A DNA stretch of 64,000 bases, taken from NCBI RefSeq assembly GCF_000341105.1, contig NZ_ANBB01000047.1:1-64000 (forward strand). The letters run 5' to 3'. The position numbers and the translations under genes are program-made. Position 1 is the stretch's first letter, and every line of letters begins with the position of its first letter. Below the pieces are notes generated by a model, which was given only the letters and a program-made list of their open reading frames with translations, was not told the DNA's origin and searched no databases. Shown piece by piece: positions 57,318 to 64,000 of the stretch. The stretch comes from Nocardiopsis potens DSM 45234. Its GTDB lineage: Bacteria; Actinomycetota; Actinomycetes; Streptosporangiales; Streptosporangiaceae.

Positions 57318-58487
57318 TCAGGAGAGGCCGCGGAACTTCCCGGTGATCCGGTTGAACACCGACCAGTCCGGGTCCAGCTGGGTCTTCATCCCCGGCCGGC
57401 CCTCGCTCCAGGAGGCCACGGCCTCCTCCACCGAGGGCAGCACCTGGGACTCGGGGTCCAGGTAGAAGAGCATCTCCCGGCGGCCGCCCCCGGTCTGCTG
57501 CAGGAAGAGCGCGCCGTCGGCGCCGAGCACCTCCTCCAGCCGGGAGTCCATAGCCTCCAGCGCCGCCGCGCTGGCGCCGCTGGGCTGCTTCTCCGCGTCG
57601 GCCTCGCGGTAGGGGAGCACCACCTGCAGCAGCAGGGTGAAGACCGGGAAGTCGCGGCGCTGCACCGGGTGGCGGAGGAGCACCTCCAGCGGGCCGAGCA
57701 CCGGGTGCCGGGCCTCGGCGCTCACCAGGGCGCCGCCGGAGCCGTGGCCCAGCTGGCGGGCGACCGAGGGGATGGACGTCGGCGGGAGCGGGTCCAGCGG
57801 CTTCTCCACCAGCGCGCGCACCGCGCCGATCGCCCGCACGTAGTCGTCCTCGCCCAGCGCCAGCATCACCACGTGCTCGGCCACCCCGGCCTGGTCCTCC
57901 TCGGGCAGGAACATGAAGTCGGGGTGGTAGACGCCGGCGGTGAGGGTGCCGCGCCGCGGGTCGGCCCGCAGCTCCACGCTGGTGTGCGACAGGTCCAGCT
58001 CGTGGCCGTTCCAGTCCAGCGGGCGGGAGAGCGCCTCGTGGTCGGCGGGCAGCGACGGGCGGAACGTCCAGCCCGGCTCCCCGGGGGCGGCGCGGGACCA
58101 CCGCTCGGCGGCGATCCGCGCCTCGTCGTCCGGGCCGGAGCGGAGCGTCAGCGCGTAGGAGGGGCCGTCCCCGCCGAGCAGCGCGGCGGGGTCGTCCAGT
58201 TCGGCCAGCCGGGCCATCAGCTCGCCCGGGTCGGCGTCGAGCGAGGACTGCAGGTCCTCCAGCGGGTTGCCGCCGGCCGGCGGGGCGGAGGAGACCTCCC
58301 AGGCGAGCGCGGGGTGGATGCGCCGGACCAGCCCGGTGAGCCGCTCGGCGGCCTCCTCGGGGAGCGCGGAGCCGGCGTCGACCGACTCCGCCAGGGCGCC
58401 GCGCAGTTCGGGCCAGTGCGCCCAGAAGGCGTCGATGCCGGCGGCGGATTCGGACGCCGCGGAACGGCGGCGGCGGAACAGAGGCAT
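57318..58487 (-). CDS. DUF695-like protein of unknown function
   Basis: A 389-residue soluble protein starting MPLFRRRRSAASES and continuing with acidic alpha/beta sequence; the last ~110 residues (LEEVLGADGALFLQQTGGGRREMLFYLDPESQVLPSVEEAVASW) resemble the DUF695 fold seen in uncharacterised bacterial proteins. No catalytic motif, signal peptide or membrane helix is visible. A longer in-frame extension to 58712 has poor coding character and overlaps mnmA's promoter. It is antisense-oriented between the desulfurase and mnmA genes, interrupting an otherwise conserved order. Confidence 0.75.
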   Translation of the reverse strand: MPLFRRRRSAASESAAGIDAFWAHWPELRGALAESVDAGSALPEEAAERLTGLVRRIHPALAWEVSSAPPAGGNPLEDLQSSLDADPGELMARLAELDDPAALLGGDGPSYALTLRSGPDDEARIAAERWSRAAPGEPGWTFRPSLPADHEALSRPLDWNGHELDLSHTSVELRADPRRGTLTAGVYHPDFMFLPEEDQAGVAEHVVMLALGEDDYVRAIGAVRALVEKPLDPLPPTSIPSVARQLGHGSGGALVSAEARHPVLGPLEVLLRHPVQRRDFPVFTLLLQVVLPYREADAEKQPSGASAAALEAMDSRLEEVLGADGALFLQQTGGGRREMLFYLDPESQVLPSVEEAVASWSEGRPGMKTQLDPDWSVFNRITGKFRGLS

Positions 58488-58599
58488 GCTCTGATTTTCG
58501 CAGAACCCGGGGGGAGGAGAGGACACCGGCCCGGAAGCGGCCGGCCGGCGGTCGGAACGGGAGGGGGCGGCCCGGTGCAGCGCATACCCTGGAGTCGTT

Positions 58600-59727
58600 A
58601 TGACTTTGCGCGTACTGGCCGCCATGTCGGGCGGCGTCGACTCAGCGGTGGCCGCCGCCCGGGCGGCCGAGGCCGGCCATGACGTCACCGGGGTGCACCT
58701 GGCCCTCTCCAAGAACCCGCAGTCCTACCGGACCGGGGCCCGGGGCTGCTGCACTGTGGAGGACTCCCGGGACGCCCGCCGGGCGGCCGACGTGATCGGC
58801 ATCCCGTTCTACGTGTGGGACATGGCGGAGGAGTTCGACCGCGAGGTGGTCCAGGACTTCGTCTCCTCCTACGCCGCGGGCAGCACGCCCAACCCGTGCC
58901 TGCGCTGCAACGAGAAGATCAAGTTCGAGGCGGTGCTGGACCGGGCGGTCGCGCTCGGCTTCGACGCGGTCTGCACCGGCCACCACGTCCGGCTGGTCGA
59001 CGGGCGCCTGGTGCGCAGCGTGGACCAGGCCAAGGACCAGTCCTACGTGCTGGGCGTGCTGACCCGCGAGCAGATCGCGCACGCCATGTTCCCGCTGGGG
59101 GACTGCACCAAGGAGGAGGTCCGGGAGGAGGCGGCGCGGCGCGGGCTGGCCGTCGCGGACAAGCCGGACAGCCACGACATCTGCTTCATCGCCGACGGCG
59201 ACACCGCGGGCTTCCTCAACAGCCGGCTGGGCAGCCGGCCGGGGCCGATCAAGGACGAGTCCGGCGAGGTGCTGGGCACCCACGACGGCGCGCACGCCTA
59301 CACCATCGGCCAGCGCAAGGGCCTCAACCTGGGCGGCGCCCCGGACCGCCGCTACGTGCTCTCCATCGAGCCGGTGCAGAACACGGTGACGGTGGGCCCG
59401 CGCGAGGCGCTGCGGGTGGACGGGATCAGCGGCGTCCGGCCGGTGTGGAGCGGGCGCGAGGCGCCGGCCCCCGGCGACGGCCCGCTCGCCTGCCGGGTGC
59501 AGCTGCGCGCCCACGGCGAGGTGCACGGCTGCACGGTGCGCGCGGCCGGCGAGGGGGTGGAGGTCTCCCTGGACTCCCCGGCCACCGGGGTGGCCCCCGG
59601 GCAGACCGCGGTGTTCTACGACGGCGACGCGGTGCTGGGCTCGGCGACGATCTCCGGCACCCGCGCGGCCGAGCCGGCCGAGTCGGCGGAGTCGGCCGAG
59701 CCTGCGGCGGCCCCCCGGGCCGGGTGA
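58600..59727 (+). CDS. mnmA: tRNA-specific 2-thiouridylase MnmA
   Basis: A 375-residue enzyme that thiolates U34 of Lys, Glu and Gln tRNAs. PP-loop SGGVDS sits at residues 10-15; catalytic cysteines are Cys100 (NPCLRCN) and Cys195 (DSHDICFI). [15 protein letters not shown] and YTIGQRKGL are further signatures. The C-terminus has a short Ala/Glu repeat tail ([13 protein letters not shown]). It follows a cysteine desulfurase gene, its usual sulfur source. ATG 58600 is nine bases after TACCCT. Confidence 0.96.
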   Translation: MTLRVLAAMSGGVDSAVAAARAAEAGHDVTGVHLALSKNPQSYRTGARGCCTVEDSRDARRAADVIGIPFYVWDMAEEFDREVVQDFVSSYAAGSTPNPCLRCNEKIKFEAVLDRAVALGFDAVCTGHHVRLVDGRLVRSVDQAKDQSYVLGVLTREQIAHAMFPLGDCTKEEVREEAARRGLAVADKPDSHDICFIADGDTAGFLNSRLGSRPGPIKDESGEVLGTHDGAHAYTIGQRKGLNLGGAPDRRYVLSIEPVQNTVTVGPREALRVDGISGVRPVWSGREAPAPGDGPLACRVQLRAHGEVHGCTVRAAGEGVEVSLDSPATGVAPGQTAVFYDGDAVLGSATISGTRAAEPAESAESAEPAAAPRAG

Positions 59728-59729
59728 AC

Positions 59730-59748
59730 TTAGGTTAGGCTTATCATG
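59730..59748 (+). promoter_or_regulatory. IdeR/DmdR-like iron box before the VTT protein gene
   Basis: TTAGGTTAGGCTTATCATG matches the actinobacterial iron box TTAGGTTAGGCTAACCTAA at the first 12 positions and 14 of 19 overall. It begins three bases after the mnmA stop and ends 47 bases before the next start, so iron-dependent repression is possible. Confidence 0.6.
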
Positions 59749-59795
59749 GTCTCCGGGTGGCGCCGCTCGGGCGGCCCGGAACGCATGGAGGGCCG

Positions 59796-60305
59796 ATGGA
59801 ATACCAGTTCCTGGAGGGGCAGCCCTTCTGGATCGTGTACTCCGCGCTGTTCGGCATCGTCTTCGCCCGGACGCAGGCCACCTACTGGATCGGCCGCGGC
59901 CTCGGCGCCGGGCTGCACCGCTCGCGCTGGGGCGCCCGGCTCGGCTCCCGGCTGGAGCGGGCCGAGCGGCTGATCGACCGGTTCGGCCCGCCGGTGGTCA
60001 CCGTCGCCTACGTCACGGTCGGCGTGCAGACCGCGATCCACCTCGTGGCCGGCGCGATGCGGATGTCCTTCCCGCGCTACCTGGCCGCGATGATCCCCGG
60101 CTGCGCGATCTGGGCGGCCATCTACAGCCTCGGCGGCCTGGCCGTGCTCGCGGTGTGGTGGAACGTCTTCCTGCACTCCCCGGTGCTGGCCGTGGCCCTG
60201 GTACTGCTGCTCGCGGCCGCCGCGGCCGCCGCCGCGACCCTGCTCCGCCGCCGCCGCGCCGCTCAGCGGGGGGACGCCGAACCCTCCGAACCGGTCGCGG
60301 GCTGA
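59796..60305 (+). CDS. VTT/DedA-like membrane protein
   Basis: A 169-residue membrane protein: FWIVYSALFGIVFARTQATYWIGRGLG, the re-entrant-loop type segment RLIDRFGPPVVTVAYVTVGVQTAIHLVAGAMRMSFPRYLAAMIPGCAIWAAIYSLGG, then a C-terminal helix and Arg-rich tail. This is a short DedA/SNARE-associated (VTT) domain, a family implicated in lipid flipping. GGAGGG lies upstream of ATG 59796. A possible iron box precedes it and a large palindrome follows. Confidence 0.82.
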   Translation: MEYQFLEGQPFWIVYSALFGIVFARTQATYWIGRGLGAGLHRSRWGARLGSRLERAERLIDRFGPPVVTVAYVTVGVQTAIHLVAGAMRMSFPRYLAAMIPGCAIWAAIYSLGGLAVLAVWWNVFLHSPVLAVALVLLLAAAAAAAATLLRRRRAAQRGDAEPSEPVAG

Positions 60306-60336
60306 CCGGGGACCCCCTCCCCGCCCGCCCTTCCCC

Positions 60337-60400
60337 CGATGATCTTGACGTTGCGGGGGGCCTCAGAGCGCTCTGATACCCCGCAACGTCAAGATCATCG
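60337..60400. repeat. Perfect REP-like palindrome with palindromic loop
   Basis: Two perfect 22-bp arms (60337-60358 and 60379-60400), reading CGATGATCTTGACGTTGC then four G, enclose a 20-base loop that itself contains the palindrome CAGAGCGCTCTG. It lies 32 bases after the VTT gene stop. Related arms occur after fadA5 (20992), after the sigma-like gene (22505), and at 24098. Probably a mobile or recurrent gene-end hairpin acting as terminator. Confidence 0.85.
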
Positions 60401-60435
60401 AGAGGGGCCGGACGGGTGCCCTAGTCTTGTCGGTC

Positions 60436-63683
<3,248 letters not shown>

Positions 63684-64000
63684 GCGGCGGCCGGGGGCGG
63701 GAGCGCGATCCCGCCCCCGGCCGCGCCGCATGTCGGCGGGGCGGGTGCGGTGCCCGATACGGAAACCGGGTGTTTCTGTCAACCCCCGCAAGGCTTACCT
63801 AAAGTCCCTGTATGGCGACACCTGGTGATGAAGCGTCGTAAGCTGTGCCCGTACACCGACGGGTGCGCACGGCCTGCGCACCGCGCGGAAGCGAACCGGA
63901 TCCGTCGCAGGGGGTGGCCGGAAGGCTTGAGGACGAGACTCCGCCAGGAGCTCCCGGACCGCACTCCCCCGGGCGGGACCGGAGCTCCGCCGACCATCCC
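63684..64000. other. Region after ligA, possible gene start at the window edge
   Basis: 317 bases without a recognised gene. A hairpin GGCCGGGGGCGGG-AGCGCGAT-CCCGCCCCCGGCC (about 63689-63721) probably terminates ligA. A frame open from ATG 63829 to the window end reads MKRRKLCPYTDGCARPAHRA; it is basic and may be a leader or chance. The iron-box-like site lies just before it. Confidence 0.4.
63788..63802 (-). promoter_or_regulatory. Iron-box-like half palindrome
   Basis: The minus strand reads TTAGGTAAGCCTTGC, matching the left two thirds of the IdeR/DmdR iron box (TWAGGTWAGSCTWACC). It lies between ligA and whatever gene starts beyond the window, in a short AT-richer promoter-like patch. 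Confidence 0.5.

Noticed and set aside
63829-64000. Partial gene open to the window end with a CPYTDGCARPAH zinc-finger-like start
   Set aside because: Sequence after residue 30 is low-complexity Arg/Pro; without downstream sequence it cannot be supported as a gene.

Overview
This is a 64 kb chromosomal segment of a very GC-rich actinobacterium. The sequence evidence is GC-saturated third codon positions, GTG starts, many 4-bp stop/start overlaps, an actinobacterial 5S rRNA, the GlgE alpha-glucan pathway, a mycobacterial-type steroid side-chain (igr-like) gene set, and the order etfB-etfA-cysteine desulfurase-mnmA-metE-like-ligA that is also seen in Mycobacterium. I guess a member of the Streptosporangiales near Nocardiopsaceae, but that is inference only.

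Layout. 1-290: the 3' end of an rRNA operon (23S tail, 5S, terminator). 475-5860: a Sel1/TPR-repeat protein and a class A penicillin-binding protein with a long acidic N-terminus. 5992-9013 (minus): an overlapping GT4 glycosyltransferase, methyltransferase and alpha/alpha-toroid operon of unknown product. 9099-20951: a steroid/lipid side-chain catabolic locus. Its minus-strand genes are a FadD17-like/FadE28-like fusion, fadE29, a ChsH2-ChsH1 fusion and ltp2, followed by an MBL hydrolase and an SDR. A kstR-type regulator and fadA5 are divergent on the plus strand, with KstR-like operators between them. An IS605-family tnpB element has landed exactly at the ltp2 stop codon. 20952-22563: a non-coding repeat array between convergent genes. 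22564-26240: a membrane-tethered sigma-like protein, nadA, and its probable repressor nrtR divergently placed. 26302-30375: a HAD hydrolase and an osmoprotectant-type ABC importer. 30497-34639: a tiny membrane ORF, flavin reductase, sppA, a lipoprotein and a DUF418 membrane protein. 34742-45341: glgB-mak-treS-glgE (minus) with glgP divergent. 45370-48349: a TPP riboswitch driving ykoEDC. 48353-49886: a second tnpB element with a small upstream ORF. 50348-54058: enoyl-CoA hydratase, a YbaK-domain protein and a membrane Ser/Thr kinase with an 11-copy hexapeptide repeat. 54283-63683: electron transfer flavoprotein, cysteine desulfurase, a DUF695-like protein, tRNA thiolase, a VTT membrane protein, a MetE-like protein and NAD-dependent DNA ligase.

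How the genes work together. The GlgE block turns trehalose into branched alpha-glucan (TreS, Mak, GlgE, GlgB), and GlgP degrades it. The igr-like block matches the M. tuberculosis enzymes that remove the last three-carbon unit of the sterol side chain, with FadA5 acting earlier. Acyl-CoA dehydrogenases need EtfBA, which is encoded elsewhere in the window. NrtR beside nadA and the TPP riboswitch before ykoEDC are two vitamin/cofactor control points.

The most unusual observations are: a tnpB insertion whose scar-free excision exactly restores an ltp2 stop codon (TTAC/TCAA boundaries, shared with the second element); an in-frame CoA-ligase/dehydrogenase fusion carrying a strong internal ribosome site; an eleven-unit inverted repeat array; and a dispersed palindrome family found downstream of several genes.
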